A stretch of 64,000 bases of DNA. It comes from Fibrobacter succinogenes. GTDB taxonomy: Bacteria > Fibrobacterota > Fibrobacteria > Fibrobacterales > Fibrobacteraceae. The stretch spans positions 37,864 through 101,863 of the forward strand of contig CACZAD010000017.1 in the NCBI GenBank assembly GCA_902779055.1, given 5' to 3'. Below are positions 1-7,144 of this stretch, piece by piece. Numbering within the stretch: position 1 is the first letter of the stretch; every line of letters begins with the position of its first letter. The notes below the pieces were generated by a model that searched no databases, had not been told where the DNA came from, and saw nothing but the letters and a program-made list of their open reading frames with translations. The position numbers and the translations under genes are program-made.

Positions 1-138
1 AATATGAACATTTTCACGTTGTCCATGGTCGATAAAATTGTAGTTTATGTAGTGATTCTGGTATTGCTTGGTCTTTACGGAATTCTGCAAAAAGGACGCC
101 TTGAACGTGATAGGCAAAAAAGAAAAGAAGGAATTTAA
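1..138 (+). CDS. C-terminal end of a membrane protein (partial)
   Basis: The frame is open from the window edge to a TAA at 136-138. It encodes one hydrophobic segment (VVYVVILVLLGLYGIL) followed by a short strongly basic tail rich in K and R, which suggests a last transmembrane helix with a cytoplasmic tail. It ends 2 bases before the next ATG, so it is probably the first visible member of the same operon as the cytidylyltransferase, LicD and glycosyltransferase genes. An ATG at position 4 would also allow a 44-residue small membrane protein. By context it could be the end of a polysaccharide-related membrane enzyme, but the family cannot be told. Confidence 0.5.
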   Translation, partial: NMNIFTLSMVDKIVVYVVILVLLGLYGILQKGRLERDRQKRKEGI

Positions 139-140
139 AA

Positions 141-581
141 ATGGACAATCAGGAAAACAAGAAGTATAAAGTCGGTTACACCTGCGGTGTGTTTGATTTG
201 TTCCATGTCGGCCACTTGATTCTGCTGGAACGTTGCAAGGCCATGTGCGACAAGCTGATTGTCGGCGTTTGTGATGACAATTACGTCAGGAATATCAAGC
301 ACAAGGAACCGGTGTTTTCCGAAAACGATAGAGTCCGCATATTGAAGGCGCTCAAGGTGGTGGACGACGCTCAGCTGGTGACTATCGAAGAAACCGACGA
401 CAAGATGCTGGCCTTGGAAAAGTTCCATTTTGACGTTTTGTTCTCTGGCGACGACTGGAAGGGTTCCGAAAGATACAACCAGACCGAAAAACAGTTTGCG
501 AAGGTGGGGGTTGCCATCGAATACTTGCCCTATACCAAAGGAATTTCTACGAGCCAGCTCAAGGAATCCATTAAAAAGTGA
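141..581 (+). CDS. Glycerol-3-phosphate cytidylyltransferase-like nucleotidyltransferase
   Basis: The 146-residue protein is a small cytidylyltransferase of the TagD/GCT type. It would transfer CMP from CTP to an alcohol phosphate such as glycerol-3-phosphate, giving an activated group for a surface polymer. The nucleotide-binding HxGH motif is visible as HVGH after GVFDLF near residues 18-26, and the family's late signature appears as GISTSQL near the C-terminus. Length is normal for a single-domain enzyme. The ATG has a good AAGGAA ribosome site. A LicD gene and a glycosyltransferase follow directly, so the product is probably used to decorate a cell-surface glycan. Phosphocholine or ribitol-phosphate specificity cannot be excluded. 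Confidence 0.85.
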   Translation: MDNQENKKYKVGYTCGVFDLFHVGHLILLERCKAMCDKLIVGVCDDNYVRNIKHKEPVFSENDRVRILKALKVVDDAQLVTIEETDDKMLALEKFHFDVLFSGDDWKGSERYNQTEKQFAKVGVAIEYLPYTKGISTSQLKESIKK

Positions 582-614
582 TATTGTGGTTGTCCTGGGT
601 AAACCATAGGGGAA

Positions 615-1430
615 ATGATTTTGAAAAAGATTGATCAACAAGAATGCAAGCGAATTGAATTGCAAATTTTGGATGAAGTTGTAAGGATCTGCAAGGAAAA
701 CAATTTCCAGTATTCCCTTGCTTACGGTTCCTTGATCGGTGCCGTGCGTCATAAGGGCTATATCCCTTGGGATGACGATATCGATATTTACGTTTACCGC
801 AAGGACTATGACAAGCTGATCGCTCTTTTGAAGGATAGCAGTTACAAGAAGGCAGATTGGGTCTCGGTCATTGATGATACCTGCGACGGATATTATTATA
901 CGTTTGCCAAGGTAGTCGATAACAGGACTGAGGTCAAGATGGACCGCCATGTCGGAAACCATGGACTCTGGGTCGATATTTTCCCGTTGGATAATATGCC
1001 TAATTCCGAATTCGGGGCTAAAGCGTTCATTTTGTTCTGTAGCTTTTTGCGCGTGATTGCCCTCGCTATGGACACCAACTTCTCGTCGAGTACGCTCAGT
1101 TTTGGAACTCTCCTGTACAAGCGTTTCTTTAATGCTTTGGCGACGGTCATCGGAAAGAAGCGTATTTGCCGTTTCATGGAGTGGGTTTTCCACCGTTACG
1201 AGAATACGGAAACGAATAACGTGGCGAACTTGTTCACGAATATGATGTACAAGGGGATTCTCAAGAAGGACAAGCTCTTGCCTTTGACGGTATTCCCGTT
1301 CGAAGACCGTGAATATACGGGCTTTGCCAATTACGATTACTATTTGTCCCGCCTGTACGGGAATTATATGCAGCTCCCTCCCGAAGAAAAGCGCATCACG
1401 CATAATTTTGACGCTTGGTGGAAAGAGTAA
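615..1430 (+). CDS. LicD family phosphotransferase
   Basis: A 271-residue LicD-family protein. Members transfer phosphodiester substituents, classically phosphocholine and also glycerol- or ribitol-phosphate, from CDP-activated donors to glycans. The signature is clear near the N-terminus: YGSLIGAVRHKGYIPWDDDID, with the acidic DDDID metal-binding cluster. A further conserved stretch, GLWVDIFPLD, lies in the middle. The ATG is preceded by TAGGGGA. The gene lies 33 bases after the cytidylyltransferase, which could make its CDP-linked donor, and 12 bases before a glycosyltransferase, so the three look like one decoration module. Which substituent is moved is inferred only. Confidence 0.88.
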   Translation: MILKKIDQQECKRIELQILDEVVRICKENNFQYSLAYGSLIGAVRHKGYIPWDDDIDIYVYRKDYDKLIALLKDSSYKKADWVSVIDDTCDGYYYTFAKVVDNRTEVKMDRHVGNHGLWVDIFPLDNMPNSEFGAKAFILFCSFLRVIALAMDTNFSSSTLSFGTLLYKRFFNALATVIGKKRICRFMEWVFHRYENTETNNVANLFTNMMYKGILKKDKLLPLTVFPFEDREYTGFANYDYYLSRLYGNYMQLPPEEKRITHNFDAWWKE

Positions 1431-1442
1431 AAGGATTTTTGT

Positions 1443-2453
1443 ATGACCAAGTATCTTTTTGTGTTGACGAGTTCTCCGAAGGATTTTTTCTGCGAGCAGA
1501 CGCTCGTGGCGATTGCCTCGTTGCGCGTCCATAACCCGCATGCCTTTGTGACGCTTTTGACGGACGACAAGACGGCGGCGACGCTTACGGGTTCGCGTGC
1601 GGCTTTGAAGGATGCTGTCGATGAACTCAAGGTCTTGACGCTTGATGAAAAGTTCACGCCGATGTTGCGTTCTCGTTACCTCAAGACGGTGATGCGCAAT
1701 GTGGTCGATGGCGACTTCTTGTATATGGATTCGGATATCGCGATTGTCGATGACTTGACGATTCCGGACGAATGGCGCGGTGGCATTTATGCGGTGCTCG
1801 ACTTCCACACGAATCTTTCGAAGGCCATCAACCGCAAGAAGGTCTTGAACAACGCAAAGATGATGGGCTTTTCGCCGATTTTGAATGACGAAATTTTCAA
1901 CGGTGGCGTGATGTTTGCCGCCGATACGCCGGAAGCCCGCGAGTTCTTCAAGACTTGGCACGAACTGTGGCTTTACTGCGTTTCGAAGAACTTCCCGTAC
2001 GACATGGCAAGCCTTGCCGAAACCAATTACAAGTTCGGATACATCACGAAAAAGATGGACGGCGGATGGAACTGCCAGCTTGCTTATGGCAACCGGTTTT
2101 TGCCGACGGCGAAGGTGTTGCACTTCTTCGGTTCGCGCATTATCGATACGTGTGGCCGCAAGGTGCCGGAATCGATGAACATCTTTTTGCCGAAGATTTT
2201 GCGCAAGGATTTTTATACGAACCTGAAGAGCCTTCCTGTGACGGTGAACGCGGACAAGTCCATTCACATCAACGAGTATTACGATGACGTGATTGCGCAT
2301 GCGAAGGATGCGTTTATGTACCAGACGAACAAGGTCGGGGCGGCGGGTGCCTACATCATCCGCTCTTATGCGTTTGCAAAATCGCTTGCCTGGCTTTACA
2401 AGAAAATGCCTTTCCTCGTAAAGCCTTTGGAAATTTTGGGCAAGCTTTTTTAA
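1443..2453 (+). CDS. Glycosyltransferase, GT8-like
   Basis: A 336-residue cytoplasmic glycosyltransferase with an A-type nucleotide-sugar fold. A DxD-type metal site is visible in LYMDSDIAIVDDL near residues 96-108, and the acceptor-side motif NGGVMF appears near residue 158. This pattern fits GT8-like enzymes that act on lipopolysaccharide or other surface glycans. The start has an AAAGGA site 7-8 bases upstream. It is the last gene of the operon that includes the cytidylyltransferase and LicD genes. No membrane segment or signal peptide is apparent. Donor and acceptor cannot be read from the sequence. Confidence 0.75.
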   Translation: MTKYLFVLTSSPKDFFCEQTLVAIASLRVHNPHAFVTLLTDDKTAATLTGSRAALKDAVDELKVLTLDEKFTPMLRSRYLKTVMRNVVDGDFLYMDSDIAIVDDLTIPDEWRGGIYAVLDFHTNLSKAINRKKVLNNAKMMGFSPILNDEIFNGGVMFAADTPEAREFFKTWHELWLYCVSKNFPYDMASLAETNYKFGYITKKMDGGWNCQLAYGNRFLPTAKVLHFFGSRIIDTCGRKVPESMNIFLPKILRKDFYTNLKSLPVTVNADKSIHINEYYDDVIAHAKDAFMYQTNKVGAAGAYIIRSYAFAKSLAWLYKKMPFLVKPLEILGKLF

Positions 2454-2529
2454 AGATTATTGTCGGAATTGTTTTCCCGGGATTGCGGGATAAGTAAAAA
2501 GTTGATCCCGCCCCGGAATAAAAGCAACC

Positions 2530-2600
2530 AAGGCGAACGCTGCGAAAATGCTTGCATTTTCATAGCTGAGCCGAAGGGCTTTGTACTTGTACAAATCCGG
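2530..2600. repeat. Dispersed intergenic element, copy A
   Basis: Non-coding stretch between two convergent genes that shares word order with gaps at 9930-9992 and 37206-37390: a CGAACG/CGAGCG word, then TGCTTGCA or TGCTAGCA, then CATAGCTGAGCCG or CATGACCGAG. It also contains the small palindrome TGTACTTGTACA. A 7-bp inverted repeat, GCGGGAT/ATCCCGC (2485-2491 and 2505-2511), lies just upstream and may act in transcript ends. Similarity is by eye and imperfect. Confidence 0.35.
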
Positions 2601-2612
2601 GTGCGAAACTTT

Positions 2613-3362
2613 TTACAGTTTCATCACGCGCTTCATCTCGAGGTTTTCGTAGCCTTCGGGGCAATGCGTCGAGAGGTAAACGGTTGGGTTGTTGGCGACA
2701 AATTCGCGGACACGGTCGAGTGTTTCGCGAGCGGCGTCGATGTCTTCAAAGACGATGCTTAACTTGTTTGCTTTGAGGGCTGCATCGCAGTAGGTCACAT
2801 CACCGTGCATCATATAAAAGAGTCCGTCGTTTTCGGCGACGATGATGCTGTTGCCTTTGGTGTGTCCCTTCGCTTCAATGAAATAGATTCCGTCTGCGAT
2901 CTTTTCGCATTTCGGGAAGTTGTGGTATGGTCCGTCCTTGTAGGTGCAGCGCACGATGTTTGGACCTTCGAGTTTCATGGCGTCGGCATCTTCGGGTGAG
3001 ACGAAAACCTTCGCATTTGGGAAATACTGGATGGCTGCCGAATGGTCCGGATGCTTGTGTGTGATGAGAATTTTGGTGACCTGCTCGGGCTTGTAGCCGA
3101 GTTCCGCAAAAGCTTGGGTGTAGTCCTTTAGCTTTTCGCCCATGTAAAGCGGTGCGCCGAGTTTCTTTTCGGGCGCCGCAAAGTCGTTGACAAATCCCGT
3201 ATCGACAAGGATGACTTCGCTCCCGGTGTCGATGAGAAAGTTTTGCAGACTGCTGCGGTAGATAATCTGCTCGTCGAACTTGTCCTTGCCTTCTTCACCG
3301 CCAAAGGCAAACGCCTGGTTCATGAAACCATGGTCAAACATGCGTACGGCTTTAATTTCCAT
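2613..3362 (-). CDS. MBL-fold metallo-hydrolase
   Basis: A 249-residue metallo-beta-lactamase-fold hydrolase. The zinc-binding motif HxHxDH is present as THKHPDHSA, followed by further expected ligands in KGHTKGNS and MHGDVTYCD. The family includes lactonases, glyoxalase II-like enzymes and other hydrolases; this one resembles the AHL-lactonase-like group but the substrate is unknown. A longer frame is open upstream, but the ATG at 3360-3362 has a good AGAAGGGGAAG ribosome site and gives the usual N-terminus (MEIKAVRMFDHG). No signal peptide, so it is cytoplasmic. It is divergent from purF and convergent with the glycan operon. Confidence 0.82.
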   Translation of the reverse strand: MEIKAVRMFDHGFMNQAFAFGGEEGKDKFDEQIIYRSSLQNFLIDTGSEVILVDTGFVNDFAAPEKKLGAPLYMGEKLKDYTQAFAELGYKPEQVTKILITHKHPDHSAAIQYFPNAKVFVSPEDADAMKLEGPNIVRCTYKDGPYHNFPKCEKIADGIYFIEAKGHTKGNSIIVAENDGLFYMMHGDVTYCDAALKANKLSIVFEDIDAARETLDRVREFVANNPTVYLSTHCPEGYENLEMKRVMKL

Positions 3363-3584
3363 ATGCTTCCCCTTCTGAATGTGTATGCTTTTATACCAAT
3401 ATATACACAAAAGGTTCTAAATCAAAATGGGGCTTTGTTCCAATTTGGGGCGTAAGCAAAAAATATGGCCGTTTGCCTGCCCGCCTGGCGGTTGAAATAA
3501 AATTTTTCGCTTTTTAGGGCTTGATTATTGCTCAAGATTTCTATTTTTGTGCGTGGAAAATCCTTTTCTATCCAGGAGTCTTAT
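3363..3584 (+). promoter_or_regulatory. purF 5' leader, possible cis-regulatory RNA
   Basis: This 222-base gap between divergent genes must hold the purF promoter and leader. It contains a tight inverted repeat CCGCC/GGCGG near 3480-3491 and a small hairpin CTTGA/TCAAG (3520-3536) followed by a T-rich run. From memory of published RNA-motif surveys, a Fibro-purF motif has been reported upstream of purF in Fibrobacter; I cannot confirm that its consensus is present here. The AGGAG ribosome site is at 3574-3578. Confidence 0.3.
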
Positions 3585-5033
3585 ATGGGCGGCTTTTGTG
3601 GTGTTATTTCCAAAGAAGACTGCGTTTGCCATTCTCACCTTGGCACTCACCGCGGCGGTATGGCTGTTTTGAAATCAGATGGAGTTTTCCATCGCTCGAT
3701 TCACAACATTCAGAACACTCCGTTCCGCAGTAAGTTCGAGCACGATCTTTCACATTTTTCTGGCAAGGTTGGCTTAGGCGTCATTTCTGACACGGACCCG
3801 CAGCCGCTCGTCATGACCTCCAAGCTGGGTACGTTTGCGATTGTGACTGTTGGTCTCATCACGAACATCGAAGATATCAAGAACGAACTTTTCCGCAATA
3901 ACTGCATGCAGCTCCAGTTCTCGACGACTAGCGGCATGGTCGGACCGACCGAAGTGGTGTCGGCCCTTATTGCTACTCAGGATTCCATTATCGACGGTCT
4001 CAAGTATGTCCAGGAAAAGGTGAAGGGCAGCTGCTCCGTGTTGATCATGGATAGCAAGGGTCGCTTCTACGCTAGCCGCGACAAGTGGGGCCGTACGGCA
4101 ATCATCCTCGGCAAGAAGGATGGTGCCATGATCGCCTTGCAAGAAAGCTGCGCTCTGCCGAACCTCGGTTACGAATACGTTCGCGATCTTGGTCCGGGTG
4201 AAGTCGTCGAACTCACTCCGGATGGCGAAACGACGCTCGTCGAAGCCCGCAAGAAGATGGCCATTTGTTCGTTCCTCTGGGTGTATTACGGTTACCCGGC
4301 CTCCAGTTACGAAGGACGTAACGTGGAAATGACCCGCTACCGTTGCGGTTCCGCTCTTGCGAAACGCACCCCGACCGAAGCCGATGCTGCTTGCGGTATT
4401 CCGGACTCCGGTACGTCTCACGCTTTGGGCTATGCTCACGAAGCCGGCATCAAGTTTGCCCGCCCGTTCGTGAAGTACACGCCGACTTGGGCTCGTTCGT
4501 TTATGCCGCAGGACCAGCGCCAGCGCGAACACGTTGCCTCGATGAAGCTCATCCCGATTCCGGGACTCATCAAGGACCGTCGCCTCGTTTTCTGCGATGA
4601 CTCCATCGTTCGCGGAACTCAGCTTGGTAAGCAGGCTGCAAAACTTTATTCGATGGGCTGCAAGGAAACGCACATGCGTATCGCTTGCCCGCCGCTCGTT
4701 TATCCGTGCAAGTTCATCAACTTCTCTCGCTCCAAGAATGAATACGACCTCATCACGCGCCGTTACATTCGCGACCAGGAAGGTGAAAACGCCGATCTCG
4801 ACAAGTACACCGATCCGAACGGTCAGCCGTACAAGGACATGGTCGAATACATCCGCAAGAAGCTGAACCTCACGTCGCTTGCGTTCCAGCGCATTGACGA
4901 CTTGATCCAGGCTATCGGCCTCCCGGAAGAAGACCTTTGCACTTACTGCTGGACTGGCAAGGACTACGCCGAAACGGGTGACTGCTATCATTGCCCGTGC
5001 CATTGCCACGATAAGGAAAAGGATAAGGAATAA
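3585..5033 (+). CDS. purF: Amidophosphoribosyltransferase (PurF), short internal deletion suspected
   Basis: First step of purine synthesis: glutamine plus PRPP to phosphoribosylamine. The 482-residue protein has an N-terminal glutamine-amidotransferase half (MGGFCGVISKEDC, then HSHLGTHRGGM) and a C-terminal phosphoribosyltransferase half with the PRPP loop VFCDDSIVRGTQ. DLCTYCW near the C-terminus fits the paired cysteines of iron-sulfur PurF proteins, followed by an odd His/Cys tail CYHCPCHCHD. The start is set by AGGAG at 3574-3578. Relatives of this MGGF-type PurF, as I remember them, carry about eight residues (DLFYGTDY-like) between the DCV and HSHLG motifs; here the two are fused in frame, suggesting a 24-base loss. 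The longer upstream frame is not supported. Confidence 0.9.
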   Translation: MGGFCGVISKEDCVCHSHLGTHRGGMAVLKSDGVFHRSIHNIQNTPFRSKFEHDLSHFSGKVGLGVISDTDPQPLVMTSKLGTFAIVTVGLITNIEDIKNELFRNNCMQLQFSTTSGMVGPTEVVSALIATQDSIIDGLKYVQEKVKGSCSVLIMDSKGRFYASRDKWGRTAIILGKKDGAMIALQESCALPNLGYEYVRDLGPGEVVELTPDGETTLVEARKKMAICSFLWVYYGYPASSYEGRNVEMTRYRCGSALAKRTPTEADAACGIPDSGTSHALGYAHEAGIKFARPFVKYTPTWARSFMPQDQRQREHVASMKLIPIPGLIKDRRLVFCDDSIVRGTQLGKQAAKLYSMGCKETHMRIACPPLVYPCKFINFSRSKNEYDLITRRYIRDQEGENADLDKYTDPNGQPYKDMVEYIRKKLNLTSLAFQRIDDLIQAIGLPEEDLCTYCWTGKDYAETGDCYHCPCHCHDKEKDKE

Positions 5034-5088
5034 TCCGCGATTTGGATGTCGCGGGCTTGCCCGCGAATTCTTGACGTTGAATGTTAGA

Positions 5089-5115
5089 AAAGTCCCGCAC
5101 ATCGTGCGGGACTTT
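5089..5115 (+). terminator. Intrinsic terminator after purF
   Basis: A perfect 12-bp stem, AAAGTCCCGCAC/GTGCGGGACTTT, with a 3-base loop lies between the convergent purF and lipoprotein genes. The flanking A and T runs allow it to act in both directions. Confidence 0.85.
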
Positions 5116-5147
5116 CTGCATAAGGAGAGAGCTATGGGTGCTTGCTT

Positions 5148-6737
5148 TTAGTGGCGCTTTTTCTTGTTGTTGAGTTGGATTGCAGTTGCGCCGCCGCATT
5201 TGCCACCGTTATACGGACCAATGGCCTGGATGTTGAAGTTGTAGGAACCCGGTGCTGCTTGCATCTTGAATCTGAGGGATGAAAGCATTCTGGATGCCTG
5301 TTCGCCAGTGACTTTGGTTTTGCCCTTGTACCAGGTGGGCTGCTTGAAGTCGGACCATTTGAGGAACTTTGTCGTGCCGGCGGTGCTCTTCGGGAGTGCT
5401 ACTGCCGGTAATGCGTAATCGATGGTGGCGTCCATATTGTCACCGAGGCTCATTTCGAGGGACGGAGCGACTTGGGAGCTGTAAGTGATGCATACACCGC
5501 CCATGCCTGCGGCATCGGCCTGTGCGAGATATCCAGTTTCCGATTCACCGGCCAAGCCGAAACCTACGCCGACGAACGGATTGTAAGTCAAGTTTCCCTT
5601 GGCGAGAACAGCCGTACCGCAGAGGCCTCCGCAGTAGTCAATGATCGGATCCATGGCATCGACGCTGTATTCGTTACCGGGTTCCACGGGCCAGACGACC
5701 TTTGAAACTCCGCCGTCTGCGTCATCACTGAAGCTGTACCAATAGCCGGATGTTTCGGTGCCGTTGTCGTAACCGGTTTGGATTTGGTATTCGCCATTGT
5801 AACCGAACCAGGTTTCGAAATTATTTGTTTCCGGTGCGGGCGGGATGATGATCACCGTATCTACCGGATTCGGATCTTCCGATAAAGTTGGAGGCAAGTA
5901 AACCGGGAGCGAGGATGCTTCGCAACCATCGTATGGGCCAACGGCTGTGATGTTGAAACGGCCCACGGTGGCGTCGGGTCCCTGGAATTTGAATCGGAGC
6001 GATACGAGTTCCTGGGCGGCTTTGTCGCCAGGCATCTTGAAGGTTCCCTTATACCAGGACGGCTGCTTGAAATCGGACCAGGAAATGAACTTTGTTGTGC
6101 CCGTAGTGCTCTTGGGGAGGCTCACGTACGGAACGGCGTAACCGATTTCCGCTTCGGTTTTGTCGCTGAGGCCCATTTCGAGTGCGAGTGCCATCTCGGA
6201 TGCGTACGTGACGCAGACGCCGCCCATGCTGGTAGCATCTGCCGCTTCTGGGGTCATGTCGGTGTAGCTTCGTTCTCCGACGAGATTGAAACCGACGCTG
6301 ACAAACGGGTGGTATGTCAAGGTTCCCTTGCTGAGTGCGTAAGTGCCGCAAAGACCGCCGCAGTATTCGATGATCGGATCTATGGCGTCGTCGCTGTATT
6401 CGTTACCTTTGGGGACGGGCCAGATGATTTGAGACTGTCCGCCATCATCGTCATCATATCTGGAGAACCAGTAGCCGTTTGTTTCTGTTTCGTTGCCGAA
6501 CCCGGTTTGAATTTGCCAATTGCCGTCATAGCCGTACCAGGTCTCGAATGGACTGTGCTGGTGAATGGCTGAAGAAGAACGGGGCTTGTTACTGGATGAA
6601 CTTGCTTGTATAGGATTGTCGTCCGAGGGATTGTGCAGGTGCGATTCGATGTAATCGCATGCGGTAAGTGCCATGGACGCTGCTGTTACAGCAAGGATTG
6701 ATGCCTTAGGGTACGATTTTCTTTTTGTTTTTTTCAT
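5148..6737 (-). CDS. Two-module secreted lipoprotein (CxGxCG module family)
   Basis: A 529-residue lipoprotein with signal peptide and lipobox LTAC (Cys27), a Ser-rich spacer (46-56), then two tandem modules at residues 64-270 and 307-510. Each module shows GYDGNWQIQTGF or GYNGEYQIQTGY, GYW, a WPV block, YCGGLCGT, GGVC-x-TY, LPKST, WSDFKQP-x-WYKG and FNI-x-A-x-GPY in the same order. The linker (280-305) is Pro-rich and the tail ends KKKRH. The same module occurs twice in each of the lipoproteins at 61298-62776 and 62839-64000. AGGAGGA sets the start. Surface location follows from the lipobox. I do not recognise the domain; the regular spacing and the GPY ending suggest a beta-sandwich, perhaps carbohydrate-binding, but that is a guess. 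Confidence 0.8.
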   Translation of the reverse strand: MKKTKRKSYPKASILAVTAASMALTACDYIESHLHNPSDDNPIQASSSSNKPRSSSAIHQHSPFETWYGYDGNWQIQTGFGNETETNGYWFSRYDDDDGGQSQIIWPVPKGNEYSDDAIDPIIEYCGGLCGTYALSKGTLTYHPFVSVGFNLVGERSYTDMTPEAADATSMGGVCVTYASEMALALEMGLSDKTEAEIGYAVPYVSLPKSTTGTTKFISWSDFKQPSWYKGTFKMPGDKAAQELVSLRFKFQGPDATVGRFNITAVGPYDGCEASSLPVYLPPTLSEDPNPVDTVIIIPPAPETNNFETWFGYNGEYQIQTGYDNGTETSGYWYSFSDDADGGVSKVVWPVEPGNEYSVDAMDPIIDYCGGLCGTAVLAKGNLTYNPFVGVGFGLAGESETGYLAQADAAGMGGVCITYSSQVAPSLEMSLGDNMDATIDYALPAVALPKSTAGTTKFLKWSDFKQPTWYKGKTKVTGEQASRMLSSLRFKMQAAPGSYNFNIQAIGPYNGGKCGGATAIQLNNKKKRH

Positions 6738-6840
6738 CAGATTCCTCCTAATTCTAATTCTGATGGTAAGAATATATATAAACTATAATGCGTGTGAAAA
6801 AATTTTTTTAATAGATTGTTTGTTTGTTTAATTTGTATGT

Positions 6841-6884
6841 ATTATGCAAGTAGCATAATGATACGTTAATTGTGCTTATGATAC
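6841..6884 (-). promoter_or_regulatory. Two GTATCAT sites upstream of the lipoprotein gene
   Basis: In the gap 6738-7040, which is AT-rich and otherwise empty, GTATCAT (on the minus strand) occurs at 6858-6864 and 6878-6884, exactly 20 bases apart. A 7-bp inverted repeat ATTATGC/GCATAAT lies beside them at 6841-6859. The same heptamer, in the same orientation relative to the genes, occurs four times upstream of the regulator-lipoprotein locus at 60478. It is a plausible operator; no protein is known to bind it. Confidence 0.4.
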
Positions 6885-7040
6885 GGAAAAACGCATTATA
6901 TAATACAAAGTTTTTGATAAACTCTTATATAATACGGATATGATGTGTATAATATACGGAATGAAATTTATGTAAAAATTTGTTTGCTAATGCGAAAAGT
7001 GTGACTCTAAGAGCTTGCATTTTTGAATTTGTTTGAAAAT

Positions 7041-7072
7041 AAAAAAGAGGCGCTCCGTTGGGAGTGCCTCTT
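7041..7072 (-). terminator. Intrinsic terminator of valS
   Basis: On the minus strand a 12-bp stem AAGAGGCACTCC/GGAGCGCCTCTT with a CAAC loop is followed by a T run. It lies about 70 bases after the valS stop codon. Confidence 0.85.
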
Positions 7073-7082
7073 AAACTTTTGG

Positions 7083-7136
7083 GTGATTCCCTCCCGGAAC
7101 GGGGTCCGGGATGACAAATGTGGCGGGAATGACAAC
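7083..7136. repeat. GTCATCCC-type dispersed repeat
   Basis: Short intergenic element containing CCCGGAACGGGGTCCGGG-like inverted sequence and two copies of the GTCAT word on the minus strand. Related GTCATCCTC...GGATCC elements sit after other genes at about 13975, 40914 and 56957. Confidence 0.45.
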
Positions 7137-7144
7137 CGTGAATT

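Noticed and set aside
135..2300. 721-codon open frame on the minus strand
   Set aside because: It is antisense to three well-supported genes with family motifs. The codon preference here (GAA, AAG, TTC, GAC) leaves few stops on the opposite strand, so such long antisense frames are expected.
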